DNA from: Crambe crambe
Lineage: Eukaryota; Porifera; Demospongiae; Poecilosclerida; Crambeidae
NCBI GenBank assembly: GCA_963924555.1
Contig: OZ004595.1
Coordinates: 2,728,001 to 2,792,000, forward strand
Reading direction: 5' to 3'
Length of the DNA: 64,000 nt
The notes under the pieces are model-generated. The model saw nothing but the letters and a program-made list of their open reading frames with translations, did not search any database and was not told where the DNA came from. Positions 1 to 10,448 of this stretch are shown here, piece after piece (positions within the stretch are counted from its first letter, which is position 1; each line of letters opens with the position of its first letter). Made by a program: the position numbers and the translations under genes.

Positions 1-3000
1 AGGGGGATGACCACTGTGACAGCCACACCCACCTCTTCTCCTATACCCAATTCCTCTCCTTCACCAAGATCTCCCTCTGAGGGAATAACCTCTATGGTGA
101 GCACCTCACCTCCCAGCAGCACCACAGTATCCAATAATAATACAGGTGAGCTCAATATGGATTACTACATTGTGTGACTGAGAGCCTTTACTATGCATTT
201 TAACCAGTTGGGATAACATAATATGGTCACATGACTTGTGACCAATCAGATCCTCTGAGAAGTATGCTTTAGGACTAGCTATGACCTTCCAGCCTCAGTC
301 CCTAGTGCTTACAGTAAGTGAGCACCTTAATATCTTCTTTTATAGACTTTAGCATTTCACTAGTTATATTGGGTTTCAAAAAGGAAAACTTCAGAAATTT
401 ACCTCATCATTAAAGATCACTCTGATCTAGCTCCATATATTTTAATGCATGGTGCACTCAAATGATGATGCTACAGGGGCAGCGGAACCGGCCCGGCAGA
501 CCCAGCAGCTGCCGGACCAATATTGAAACAACCAGTTACTAAAGCCTACAGTACTCTAAGTAATCTTAGACTATAGCTAGTCACAATCAAGGAATTTCAT
601 TGGTCCATTTGGTGAATTCTATTCACTTAGAATCACGCCTTATGGCACTTAGAATCACGCCTTATGGCACTTAGAATCACGCCTTATAGCACTTAGAATT
701 CACTTGCCCTAGGTAAACCCGGTAAAGATGGTCATTCCAATTGGTCCAATTCTAGCAACGCATCGCGGTGGCCACGGTTATTGTTTCTAGGTGCGCTCTG
801 ATTCATGTTTGTTGCATTTAAAAACCATGGTTATTGTTTTCAAGTGCGTGTTGAGGTAAGTTAAACAACTCCAGTGATTGGCTATAGTCTAAATAAGTTA
901 GACACCTCGACCAACGGGATCTACGGTCTGTTTAGAAACCTTCGGGCCCTTAGTAGCGCCCTCGCTGCGCTCGGGACGCTACAGCCCAGGGCTCTCAGAT
1001 TTCTAAATAGACCGTAGATCCCTTGGTCTCGTTGTCTAACTATTATTTAGAACACAGTTACCTTGTTTCTTTAGTAACCTACCAAGAGCCTATGGCACTT
1101 AGTAAACCTAAAGGCACTTAGTACCCTGTGGTGGGCAGCAATTAGAAATATTCTTATGAATCACATATGAATCCATAGTAACCAACCAACCCTGCCTGGT
1201 GGGCGTATGTTAGAAGACTTATCAAAAAATCAAAAAACCATTATGATGAAGCTAGTTTCTCGCCTCCTGACGCTAGTGAGTACCAACTAAAGCCTAGAAA
1301 AGAGTAACAAGGTACCGAAGGTAGCGTAGAAACCTTAGTTCATATTTTCAAGCATATAAGCTAGAAAGCCTACCTTAGTTCTGGTGATTTTCAGCTGCTG
1401 GATTTTCCGTGCATGAAGCTTTCATGGCTGACTAGCTAACTTTAGCGATTCATTTGAAGCCTTTCTACTTTAGTCTAAGTTCCAAAACTATGTTGCTATG
1501 TTCTGAATAAGTTAGGCAACTTGACCAACGGGATCTAAGTTATTTAGAGACCCTTGGGCCCTTAGTAGTGCCCTCGCTGCGCTCGGGTCGCTACAGCCCA
1601 GGGCCCTCGGGTCTCTAAATAACTTAGATCCCTAGGTCTTGTTGTCTAACTATTATTGTAAACCTGGGCTAACAATGTCACTAACAGACTTGGTGTTTTA
1701 CTGATATTGGTCAATAATCATTCTTTTGGTTCCCAAACACTCCTAGCTACTCAACACTTGAAATTTCTGGTCTCCAATAATCTTAGAATTTTAACATAAA
1801 ACCTCCTCAGATTGCACCAGATTGTAATGGACCCCAAAATCCAAAAATTTCCTGAGGGGCATGTCCCCAGACCCCCCTAGATGGCGCGTTTTGCACGCTC
1901 GCTATGGTACAAAAAATCTCTGCCCCCCACTTTTCAGTAGCTGTCTCCACCCCTGAAGTCGCAGCTTTCTACAATCTCTCGCGCTTCAGAGCGATCACTA
2001 ATTAACGCACACCAATTCGCTGCCATGCCCATAATGATCGAAATGGGTTTCTGGCAAGAGATTTAGCAGAGGAAAAAAAGGATAGTGGATTCAGCTAGCT
2101 AGCTAACTAAAAATAAACTAGCTTGTAGTTGAGCAGGCAAAATCATGATTACTGTTCCTTAGGCCATAGCTACAGTGGAATAAATTACGAAGAATATACC
2201 ATGGCACAGGCACAATTGTACCATTTGATGACTCTGTAAATATTTTTACAAGAATGAAGCAGAGAATTCAGACTTTAATGTAGAGTAGGAATGAATACCA
2301 AATGAGAAATCATAGCATTGCAAAAAAATATTTGTTTTCAGGCTTCAAATAATATGGCTTGCAATAAATGGTTTTTTCCTGATCAATGAAAATTTGCTTA
2401 CTCCACCTCTGTGCTATAATGCTCGTGCAGGCACATTAAAACATTTAGAGCTAGATAAGAGTGAACTTAATGTCCATGTGTGATCTTTTAGCCTGCACAT
2501 TTTATCGTATTAGGTGAATCTACTACAGCGGAAGAGAGATTTCCTTATCTGAAAAGTGAGGATCTATCAGATAAAGAAAGGGATCAGCTGAAGGGAAGAC
2601 TCCTAGTGGACAGTAAAGACATCCGAAGTAAATTCTCATCTCTACTCTTCCACACAGAAAGGTCCTTAACTAGTGAGAAAGTGTCGATGCAATCCTTGAA
2701 GGTACTTCTCTCGCCTTATAAAATATCCTATCACGAATCTGATGATGAAGTCAGCAAAATATTGCTGAAGGCTTTTCACTACTGCTCATTGTTTAATTTT
2801 CAAATTGTAAAAGATATCATCGATCATCTTGGGACTAATGATGACAAGGAGAGACTAGCCAAATACGAAGCAAGTTTCAAAGAATATTGCAAGCGCAGAC
2901 TTTGTGAAGTACCTAATGAAGTACTGAACCCTGGTGGATCGGGAGAGGAAAAAGAACTCTGTGTTAAGACAGATAAAATTTTTGACGTTCCATTGGAAGA

Positions 3001-3879
3001 TGTTTGCATTATACAATCGGAGATATCAAAGATATTGGAGAGGCCCATATACTTGAAAGATATGAAGGAGGGATGTGTCGAACTCGTTTTTTATCTCATT
3101 CATGAGCTGGATGAAATTTTTCCTTTGAGTAAGAAACAAATGAATCTGCTGAAAAGAATTGGAGTGTTAAGAGTGTATGATGAACACAATGAATACTTCT
3201 CTCTGTCAAAAGGTATGTAGTATGTATTCTTATTTTTCGTTAAAGCTAGGTGTACAGTAGCTACTCACATCATCATAAGAATTAAGCTAAAATGGAAGGG
3301 AAGAACCGTGCTCCTTTCAAAATAGCACAAAAAGAGAAAGATATGAAGGAAGCCGATGAAGAAACATTTAGAGGTGACATGGATGATATCATGTACAAAA
3401 AATATCCCATAACTGGAGTAATCTTACTATAAACAGCCCTGACCCAGATTCGTCCTTATTGAGGGAGTTCGTGGTGTGGGTATATTTATAAGACCACATT
3501 CAGTGCAGTTTTTTGCCATAGGCCAATATCTCAAAAACCACACCCTACTAGTCCTCCTACCACTACAAAAGCTGTTGCTATGTGCATATGTTTATTATTT
3601 GATGTTGCAGATCTTACTGTTGAAGTTACTGAAAGTGAAGATGAAAACAGTGACAGTTCAGACACAAGTACAAGAACAATGACAGTCGAAGAAAGACTGT
3701 TGATATTTTCTCCAGCTCTTACCCACTTTCTGGATGAACCAAAGGCTTCCCTTCAAGTGAAGAGTGGTGGTGATGATGATGGTGATTCAGTGATCAGTGA
3801 GGTGAGCGTGGGCACTTCAATATACAGTGGAAGCACATCAACTTCAGGACTATTTTCTGACATCTTCGATGAGTCCAAG
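1..3879 (+). CDS. CARD-type adaptor module, copy 1 (5' end outside window)
   Basis: Three exons are visible. Exon 1..145 is the end of a Ser/Thr/Pro-rich linker, followed by a phase-1 GT donor. Exon 2514..3212 encodes about 233 residues: a charged lead-in, then an alpha-helical region with a motif like F-IVKDIIDHLG--DDKERLAKYE-SFKEYCKRR, then a compact segment ending with EIFPLSKKQ. I have seen similar two-part segments in invertebrate proteins carrying death-fold or NACHT domains, but I cannot name the family. Exon 3611..3879 is acidic and Ser-rich and ends at a phase-0 donor after FDESK. All phases agree (1, 1, 0). The CARD-like first exon, present in copy 2 at 29702, would lie left of the window. 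No stop codon closes this reading frame before the donor, so it must continue in a later exon; the first compatible one seen is at 10446, the sacsin start. Exons and splice sites are read directly; function is inferred. Confidence 0.7.
624..700 (+). repeat. 22-bp tandem repeat, three and a half copies
   Basis: The unit begins CACTTAGAATCACGCC and repeats at 624, 646 and 668, with a partial fourth at 690. It lies in the long intron of adaptor copy 1 and is repeated at 30815..30891 in copy 2. Confidence 0.9.
897..1040. mobile_element. Hairpin MITE, GTTAGACA-ended family, member 1
   Basis: The ends are GTTAGACA and TGTCTAAC. The arms pair over about 45 bp around GGGATCTACGGTCT / AGACCGTAGATCCC, and a GC-rich loop carries GCCCTCGCTGCGCTCGGG. 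No coding capacity. The same element is at 31088..31231 by duplication, with relatives at 1511, 31702 and 63862. Confidence 0.8.
1511..1650. mobile_element. Hairpin MITE, GTTAGACA-ended family, member 2
   Basis: Same design as the element at 897, with the same loop sequence but diverged arms (GGGATCTAAGTTATTTAGAG and its complement). Non-coding and intronic. Its duplicate is at 31702..31841. Confidence 0.8.
3292..3432 (+). other. 46-codon open frame inside the adaptor intron, unknown
   Basis: An ATG-to-TAA frame of 46 residues, rich in Lys, Glu and Asp (starts MEGKNRAPFKIAQKEKD). It sits in the intron between the death-like and acidic exons of copy 1, and the corresponding intron of copy 2 lacks it. 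It may be an inserted fragment of another gene or chance. No family recognised. Confidence 0.25.
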
Positions 3880-4471
3880 GTAAGGAATAAAATGACAAGT
3901 ATATGGATCTTCCAGAAGAACTTTAATATTACATTAATCATTCTGCACATAATTATTCCTTTATTTGCAGGTAGCTACAAGCTAAATTTCTTTGTCCTTT
4001 TATTTGGCAGGTATACATAATAGTATGAAAGATATTTTGATCAATTTTCATTTCCATCAAGCATGCTAACTCTTGAAAGAATAAGCATGACACGTAGTGC
4101 ACCTTTGTATTGAAGCTGAGAAGAGCAATCTCTGTGGTGTCCTCAGCTGTACTGAAACTTTATACTGCACTGAAAAATTTGGTAGTGCATGTCCACTTGG
4201 AAAATTTGTAGTACCACTTTTTGATTGGCTGTGCCACTAGTTACTTTTTAACAGTAGCTATGCTTACCATTCAATATTTCACACAACACCTTGGCCCCTT
4301 GGCCTCAATTTTCAAATACCTTGACTATAAACACCTAGCTACCATCCATCTTATACTACAAGTAAAGGAAAAAAAAAATTTTTTTTCTTATTTTTCTTCG
4401 CTAATATGATAAAATTCAGTAAAAATTAGCTTTATGAATTATGAGAACTAATTCTATTGAAAAAAAGAAAA

Positions 4472-4741
4472 GTAGGGATGTCTGTGTACGTATGTGGTTC
4501 AAAAAAGTTCAGCAACAAGAGAGTGAACTTCAGTCAAGTAACCCCTTACCCATCACCAATATTACCAAACTATTAGCTAACTATTCCTACTTCACTCCCT
4601 TTATAGCGCATCTTGGCCTGTCACAGGAGTGAAGTAGGAATAGTTAGCTTGTAGTTTGGTAATATTGGTGATAGGTAAAAGGTTACTTGACTGAAGTTCA
4701 CTCTGTTGTTGCTAAACTTTATGAACCACAGCCATCCCTAC
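4472..4741. mobile_element. Fold-back element (GTAGGGATG family)
   Basis: Long inverted repeat with ends GTAGGGATG / CATCCCTAC, arms of about 125 bp and a loop at about 4600..4625. The centre CTATTCCTACTTCACTCC and the flanking AAGAGAGTGAACTT recur in the larger fold-back at 35231, so both belong to one family. Non-coding. Confidence 0.85.
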
Positions 4742-4875
4742 CTTCATATATTGTAGCTATGTAGTTTTCATATGAGCCTAAGGACTAAAGCTGATGGAGC
4801 TCGTATCTATACAGTTTATAATAAAAAGATTGCTATTGACCTAATTTTGTAAGGCCTTTACTGGTGTTATGCATG

Positions 4876-5111
4876 CAGGGTTTCATCTACTGGGGGGTGC
4901 AGGGGGGAAGCGTCCCCCCAAACCCTCAATCTTCCCCCCCCCAATTACATGTAGTCACCAAAGGGAGTAATTAAGGACCAATTTGGGATACTAGTAAGCA
5001 TTTTTGGCTTCACACTTTGTGTGGAAGGGGGCATATTCCCCTCCCACACCCTCCCCCTTGCTGTGGCCTATGAACTTCCTCCCCAAGGTGAAATTCCTAG
5101 ATGAAACCCTG
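4876..5111. mobile_element. Short TIR element with CAGGGTTTCATCTA ends
   Basis: Perfect 14-bp terminal inverted repeats at 4876..4889 and 5098..5111 enclose G/C-tract DNA without an open frame. No convincing target-site duplication seen. A hAT-like MITE is possible from the CAG start. Confidence 0.6.
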
Positions 5112-5683
5112 ATATACTTGATTAGTATTTGCATCAAGGCTTGATTCATTACTAGTGCTTAGGTTTCATGCTCTGAGCATTGAGAGACCAACATTAAGAG
5201 AGAAAGCTAGTGACAGATTCACTTCAGGTGTGAGATCAAGGTCCAAGAATCATGTGTACGGGGGCGGGGCATAAAAATATCGCAGTCAATTTTGAGTAGT
5301 GTGGTAGCATTTGAATGAACCATTATTTTCTGAAATAAGTTGTTTAATGATGATGATGATGGTGATGATGAATGACCAGATGAAAACGGCAATTTTAGAA
5401 GTCACTGTCAAACATGATATACTGCTTTGTCTTCTGCTCTTCATACTTGAGTCCTAACACATTGAAGGTGTTCTGTCTTGAAGTTAGGAGTTGCTGACTG
5501 TAGGAGGGGAATTATGAAAAAAATAATACTATAAGTATTATTCCAATGGGGCAATCCATGCCATCCCTACTTAGAGAGTATATCATACTCTCTCTGATAC
5601 AAGTTCACCGTCCATTCATTGATGCTTTACATAATGAAAGGAATGATTAAAAGTGAGCAATAAGTATAAAGAGCATTCATCTT

Positions 5684-5995
5684 CAGGGGCGGATCCAGAG
5701 ATTTCCAAAGGAGGGGGCATTTTAGATCTGTGCACAAGCGCGGAGAAAATTTTCAAAGACTGCGCCCACTTTCAATTGGAAACGCCCACTTTAATAGGAT
5801 GTGCTTTATAAAACAAACCTGGCTGCAGCGAAGGTTAGCTACTGCAACTTGCTATAAAAGGGGGGGGGCATCGGAGCAAAAGTTAGCTAGTTTTGCACTG
5901 TGCCTGGCTGCAGGAGCAAAGGTTAGCTAGTCAAGCTATGCTATAAAAGGGGGGGGGGCATCTGCCCCCAATGCCCCTCCCTTGGATCCGCCCCT
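5684..5995. mobile_element. hAT-like MITE with CAGGGGCGGATCCA ends
   Basis: Terminal inverted repeats CAGGGGCGGATCC at 5684 and GGATCCGCCCCTG ending at 5995, with ATCTT directly outside both ends. Internally there are two diverged direct copies around GGTTAGCTA and a poly-G tract. Ends of this type are common on non-autonomous hAT elements. Related end sequences occur at 28979..29078. Confidence 0.65.
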
Positions 5996-7063
5996 GATCT
6001 TCTACTATAGACACAATGCCCAAAAGTTCACCATCCACTTTCCAAGTGAGTGTGTGCTAATTAGAGAATAGGTACGTAGTACAAGTCTACAAGTGCAGAC
6101 TTCAGTGCAAACTTTCACTGCTCTTCTCAGCTTCCATAATGCTGAATTCTTAATTGCTACTATCATGATATAAGTTCATTTTCTTTTGGAATTGATCTTT
6201 TGTTATATAGTTAGAAGTGCAGACAAGTAAGACTACATTGGTTCTTATTCAAAAAACAAAACAAAACAAAAAAACAATCAGAGTGCTCTCTATGTAAGGA
6301 TGACCTATGACCCTTCATAGGACTAATACAAAATAAATTTGGATTTCTCAGAAAACAGCTGTTATGACTGCTTACCCTGTATTTTATACACATTCTTATC
6401 ATGTAGGAGATTCTTATCATGTAGGAGAATTTTCTTACTCATCTTCTTAATGGCTAGAGCTGGAGAAAAATTGGGCCATGTTCTATACATGAATCTGCAC
6501 CATTTTACTCAGATAAAGTCCACATCCCATCGGTTTAGCCTCTAGTATATAGTTCACTCAGAAAAAAAGCCACTTTTTTAGTACAGTCAACTATACAAAA
6601 AGCCATTATTTAAAACAATGTGCATGTATAATAAATGTAGTTGCCATGACTTTTGAAACAAAAAGTCTTTCTTCTGAAGTCATAACAAAAGTCAGCTCAA
6701 AGATAAGGTTGTCTAGCTATTAGCTATGGCAAAGGACAGCGTCTCAATTCCAATTTGGTCTGGCTCGCGAAACTAGCCAGCTGATCGAGCAGCTCAACTA
6801 TTATCTAGAAGACTTTAGTCTCACTAAATCGCTTACCAGGCTCCGACATAGAGCTATGAAAATGTGAAGCAAGGCTACTGTTGTTAACCTCCTGACCTGG
6901 GTTCAAGCAATTGTGTAACTGGTTTGTCTAGTTATAGATTCAAATTAATTGACATAATGAAAAAGCAGCAAAAAAAAATGTAGATGTCCTGCAAAAAGAA
7001 GTCACAATAAAGAAATTGAATTTCCATTTTTAAAAGAAAAAAAACAACATTTCTTCTAATAAA

Positions 7064-7247
7064 TGATGTAGGGATGACTGGTCAAGAAAGAGTTGGAACA
7101 AGGACTGAATGGATGAGATTATGCAAGGATGAAGTCGAATCTGAGTACAGTCACTAGGTGACGTGCCCACATTTGACTTCATCCTTGCATAATCTCATCC
7201 ATTTAGCCCTTGTTCCAACTCTTTTTTGACGAGTCATCCCTGTATCA
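7064..7247. mobile_element. Fold-back element (GTAGGGATG family), short
   Basis: Imperfect palindrome with arms of about 80 bp (TGATGTAGGGATGACT / AGTCATCCCTGTATCA). The flank TTTCTTCTAATAAATGATG resembles the ends of the larger family members. Non-coding. Confidence 0.8.
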
Positions 7248-8381
7248 CTTCAAGCATACAGGCAAGAAGGTGTAAACAGAAGCAAGAAGACCTGGCTCGT
7301 TCAATGCTGACATTATGAAGCTAGGTATATAGCATGCAAGTCGTACAGGACAGGAAGTATATGGGACATTAGGTCACTATTTGTTGATAATTAGTTTCTC
7401 ATCAGGTGGTTTTACTCCATAGTTCTATTCAGTCATTTTATTGGAAAAAAAAACAAAAAAAAACAGGAGTGATGCAGTCAGAAGTGATATGGTATATTAT
7501 CATGGCCAAATCCTGTCGGTAGAGTAAACTGATGTGTGAGGGGAGGAGAAACAAATAGTGGCCTTACAAACAACAATAACACCTTGTTTATCCAGAACCT
7601 CGTTTCTCGTTTATCAGAGAGTGCGGTAGCACTCTCTATGTAGGGATGACTCGGACGGCCGCGCGCGCCGCCTATAGACTAATACTAAAGTGAAATTCTA
7701 GTTCCCCCACTTAGACCTAACAAAAGCTACTGTGAATGATTATCCAGCCTACTAGAGCCTACTACAATGTGCAGACCAAGTTTCAGGACCATGGACCTTA
7801 CCGTTTCAGAAATACGGCAAGCAGGTAAATCGCTATATTCTTCTTCTTCTCTATTATTATTCTTCTTCTTAGACAACCATATCTCTCGAACCACTCAAGC
7901 TACAGCTATAATTTCTGGACAAATCCACTCCAAATTCTACCAACTACGATCTTTTCTACTCGTTGATCCTCGAAAGAGTCGATGAAAAAGGAGACACTAC
8001 GGACAGCACTCGACTAATTCAATTAGGAAGCCATCTTTTCTATAATACGCATGCGCATGTATTTGAATATCCAATTATTCGAAATCATAATTATTACTCA
8101 GCTGTCTCTAGCTAGCTAGCTAGCTCTAGCTCTGGATAATGATGATAGACTACTGTATCGATTCGGGGATTTAGATTCACCACGGTAGATTCTATTTCAG
8201 CATCTTCGACCTCCAAATATGGCTCAATAAACACAACACCTTGACTCGATAATGATTGGGCTGGTATGCTATTGGAGAACTATTGGAGAACTTCTTTCAT
8301 CTGTCCCTGCATACACATAGAAGAATGAACTCTATACATAGCTAAAACCATAAAAGAGAGGAAAAAAGACCGGGAACAAGT

Positions 8382-8679
8382 AAGGGAAAAAGCATTTCTT
8401 GAAATGAAAAAAGATGTAGGGATGACCACTGCTCAAAAAAGTAAGGAAACAAGAAGGGTGAAATGGGATCAATCTTTGTTCTGTACATCCAGCCAACATT
8501 CCCTACATATACGTCGGGTAGCTTCAGATTATAATGTAATAATGTATGTATATGTGGGGATTGTTGGCTGGATGTACAGAACAAAGATTGATCCCATTTC
8601 ATCCTTCTTGTTTCCTTACTTTTTTGAGCAGTGGTCATCCCTACATCTTTTTTCATTTCAAGAAATGCTTCTTCCCTTA
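8382..8679. mobile_element. Fold-back element (GTAGGGATG family)
   Basis: Nearly perfect 298-bp palindrome starting AAGGGAAAAAGCATTTCTTG. It gives similar open frames on both strands only because it is its own reverse complement. It shares the outer AAGCATTTCTTGAAATGAAAA pattern with the copies at 35231 and 36352. Confidence 0.9.
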
Positions 8680-9064
8680 TCCATACATGTACTACAAGCA
8701 TTTTTAAGATGGTTTGAGGTGTTGTTTTTTTGAGAGTGCTTTGCACTGGCACATAATTAGCAACTGCATAACAATAATCAGTAGTATCTACACTGTTCTA
8801 GGCTGTTAGTACTAGCCCATAATATTAAACTCACAACCACAACACTATTCTGCTTATTTTTCTCCGCTAACATGATAAAAATTCAATGGAAATAGTTCTC
8901 ATAAAATTAGCTTATGAAACAAACCACCAACATTTCGACCAGAACACTATTATTTTAATGCTCTAGACTAATTCACTTATCTGGAAGCCTAGAAAAAAGT
9001 TTGGGCAAAGGTGTCTGGATAACGATACATTGTAACTGAGATTTCGATCAATTGTAATGTATTT

Positions 9065-9306
9065 ATTCATCCACCCACTAATAAGAATACTGAAGTGTGA
9101 AATTGAAATTGCTGCAAGTTATGTGGTATTCATCCACCCACTAATTAGAGTAAAGAAGTATGAAATTGAAATTGCTGCAAGTTATGTGGTGTTCATCCAC
9201 CCACTAATTAGAGTAATGCTGCAAGTTATGTGGTGTTCATCCACCCACTAATTAGAGTAATGCTGCAAGTTATGTGGTGTTCATCCACCCACTAATTAGA
9301 GTAATG
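9065..9306. repeat. Minisatellite, 63- and 44-bp units
   Basis: Five unit starts with TTCATCCACCCACTAAT. The first two units are about 63 bp and the later ones about 44 bp, having lost the middle part. The open frame across it follows from the repeat and is not taken as a gene. Confidence 0.9.
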
Positions 9307-10448
9307 AAGACTAGTGTGTAATTCTACAGCCTAGCTGATTTAAGAAAGCCATGGCCATAAGCCATGGGTGTGATTTCTCTATTTATTACTCACCCCTATA
9401 CTTTAAAGGATTAGCCCCTGAGATGCCTGCCACTCAGAGACTAGCTTTCTCAAATGTACTGATTGTCCTTAATTACCTGAGAACTACAATGAGTCAAATG
9501 CTTTGAATAACCTAATGATGCTGCACATTCTGTGATACAGATGAAACTGATAGTTTATCCAATGCAAATCAATTTGTTGGTAGTAGAAAAGGTAAATTTG
9601 ATGATTATCCATGCTAAAATACCCTCCATATTGCACCAGATTGAAACTGAGACACCCTAAAATCTCTTTTTTTTTCTGGGTCTAGATGATGTGCTTCATG
9701 TACCACTATAAAATAGCTATAGCTCCAGCCCTGTTGACCAAACCACACCCACTGTAGCTTAGCTTCAGAATTCTCTTCTTGTCTAGCTAATCTTTTCTCT
9801 GGCTCAGAACATCTGTAATTATGGTGCTTTACTTTACCATGAGGCTCTTTCATTTAAACTATTTACAGCTATATTGTACTGTACTGTGGCTAATAAATTA
9901 TAATGAAAAAGGAGGGGAGGGGGGGGGGGGGGGTCAGGTCCCTTAGGCCCCTACATAGATCAGCCCCTAATAATGTTATCTAACATAGTCTGATAGTGTA
10001 GTCTTATCTTACAATTTTTATGTAGCAATGATGTAATTAATTATTTGTGTATAATTATGTTCTGACTGCATTGGAGCACGTTATCTAACATGAATGTCTT
10101 GTACAATGGTGACGGTATACCTTTTAAGAGCAAGGGTGTAATTATTTTGTGTTTTTACTGCATTAGAGCACAGAGTGTTACAGTAAGTAATTTTACAGTG
10201 TACCAATAAATGAAGCTCTGGCTGCATTAGAGCATGCATTATGGCATGTGCTAAGAAGTACCAGGAAGTGGGTGTTGATTAGCTAATGAGATTCATGAAT
10301 TCTAATGAATTCAGTAATGAAATTCATTAATAACAGAAATCACATGTTTTGTGAATTCTTGGTATGAAGTTGTTCTTGGCATAAAGTTTACCGGTTCTTA
10401 AAAAAATATCATACGTAGCTCTATAATCATCATTTTGAAATTCAGAAA

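Larger units (their letters stand above)
1..3212 (+). repeat. Segmental duplication, left copy (partner 30192..33403)
   Basis: The block matches 30192..33403 at a constant offset of 30,191 bp, with exons, introns and hairpin elements all included and no length change that I could find. By eye only about six substitutions occur in the first 3.0 kb. Differences then become dense in the last 160 bp of the exon, and the following intron is only patchily alignable. The copy probably extends left of the window. Confidence 0.95.
3880..10445. other. Non-coding stretch, intron or intergenic, rich in small elements
   Basis: No exon supported. The part after 3880 still aligns in patches with the region after 33766 (for example the shared AATCATTCTGCACATAATTA near 3937 and 33816, and GTGCAGACAAGTAAGACTAC near 6217 and 37787), so it is an older duplicate partner of the DNA upstream of the ZNFX1 gene. 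It holds fold-back and TIR elements listed separately. At 10005..10260 there are loose repeats around CTGCATTAGAGCA. If adaptor copy 1 is spliced to sacsin, all of this is one 6.6-kb intron. Confidence 0.6.

Noticed and set aside
8342-8752. Open frames of 136 (minus) and 109 (plus) codons
   Set aside because: The segment is a near-perfect palindrome, so both frames show the same sequence. No family likeness; fold-back element.
9057-9251. 64-codon frame
   Set aside because: Runs through a minisatellite whose unit stays open by chance.
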